Positions 7,092 to 7,499 of a DNA stretch of 7,499 nt are shown one piece after another (within the stretch, counting starts at the first letter, position 1; each line of letters begins with the position of its first letter). The notes beneath the pieces were generated by a model. It did no database searches and was not told where the DNA came from. It was given only the letters and a program-made list of their open reading frames with translations. This DNA is from an uncultured Prevotella sp. (GTDB lineage Bacteria; Bacteroidota; Bacteroidia; Bacteroidales; Bacteroidaceae): positions 1 to 7,499 of the forward strand of contig USCM01000087.1 in assembly GCA_900553155.1 (NCBI GenBank). The letters are read 5' to 3'. The translations under genes and the position numbers were made by a program.

Positions 7092-7499
7092 ATGATAGAT
7101 TATGATTTGACCAAGATACGTGCCGTCTTCTTTGATGTGGACGGCGTGCTGTCTGCCGAAACAATAACCATGTCGTCCGAGGGCGAGCCTTTGCGCACCG
7201 TAAATATCAAGGACGGCTATGCCATACAGCTTGCGTGCAAGAAGGGATTGCGTATAGCCATTATCACGGGTGGCAACACTATGGCTGTTAACAAGCGCTA
7301 CACTGGCCTTGGCGTGGAGGACGTGTATATGGGCGTTAAGGAGAAGGTGCTGTTTTATAGGGAGTTGCTTAAGAAGTATGGGCTCTCCAACGAAGAGGTG
7401 ATATATGTTGGCGACGACATTCCCGACTATGAGATAATGCGTGAGGTGGGCTGTGCCTGCTGTCCTAAGGATGCCTGTGTCGAGGTTAAGAGCGTGAGC
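7092..7499 (+). CDS. kdsC: KdsC-like HAD phosphatase (3-deoxy-D-manno-octulosonate 8-phosphate phosphatase), C-terminus outside the window
   Basis: KdsC removes the phosphate from Kdo 8-phosphate to give Kdo, a step in lipopolysaccharide core synthesis in the cytoplasm. The 136 visible residues hold the HAD motifs in order: motif I FFDVDGVL, with nucleophile Asp15 and acid/base Asp17; motif II IITGG, with Thr59; a lysine at 83 or 85 as motif III; and motif IV GDDIPD (107-112). NIKDGYAIQL (38-47) and the short spacing between motifs I and II fit the cap-less KdsC/YrbI subfamily, which usually has about 160-185 residues, so a few dozen are missing at the right edge. In Escherichia coli KdsC the motif after Thr is ITGR; here it is ITGGN, which I believe is common in Bacteroidetes. 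The gene starts 4 nt after the DUF2520 gene, so translation is probably coupled. Other sugar-phosphate HAD phosphatases, such as a Kdn 9-phosphate phosphatase, remain possible. Confidence 0.85.
   Translation, partial: MIDYDLTKIRAVFFDVDGVLSAETITMSSEGEPLRTVNIKDGYAIQLACKKGLRIAIITGGNTMAVNKRYTGLGVEDVYMGVKEKVLFYRELLKKYGLSNEEVIYVGDDIPDYEIMREVGCACCPKDACVEVKSVS

Overview
The window looks like a chromosomal segment of a Bacteroidales bacterium, most likely Prevotella or a close relative. Three things point that way: protein sequences typical of that order, frequent ATA isoleucine codons, and promoter-like TAnnTTTG boxes with no Shine-Dalgarno sequences. This assignment rests on recall of protein families, not on a search.

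Four genes run leftward on the minus strand. In transcription order they are: a FemAB/GNAT-like acyltransferase (6142 to 5159); xanthine phosphoribosyltransferase, xpt (5094 to 4522); a 305-residue protein of the family usually called 'restriction endonuclease subunit M' (4509 to 3592); and a very large helicase plus Eco57I-type adenine methyltransferase (3576 to beyond base 1, 1192 residues visible). Because the last gene is open at the left edge and antisense to many spurious plus-strand reading frames, it is easy to miss, but it is unbroken across 3.6 kb. The spacings xpt-12 nt-M-15 nt-helicase/methylase suggest one transcript, so a purine-salvage gene leads a restriction-modification-like (defence) module.

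Two genes run rightward: a Rossmann/DUF2520 protein (6314 to 7087) and, 4 nt later, a KdsC-type HAD phosphatase (7092 to the right edge). KdsC acts in Kdo synthesis for lipopolysaccharide. Between the two directions lies a 171-bp divergent promoter region with one Bacteroidetes-type -7 box on each strand and two short AT-rich palindromes.

The most interesting part is the defence module. Methyltransferase signatures occur in both proteins: RGEVFTP and a CGEAPYL motif-I-like element in the small one, and a non-canonical motif I plus a canonical NPPY in the large one. No nuclease domain is visible in either. The N-terminus of the large protein cannot be extended upstream, because an in-frame stop directly precedes its ATG. 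How the module cuts DNA, or whether it does, is not answered within this window. I saw no RNA genes, CRISPR arrays, insertion sequences or clear terminators.
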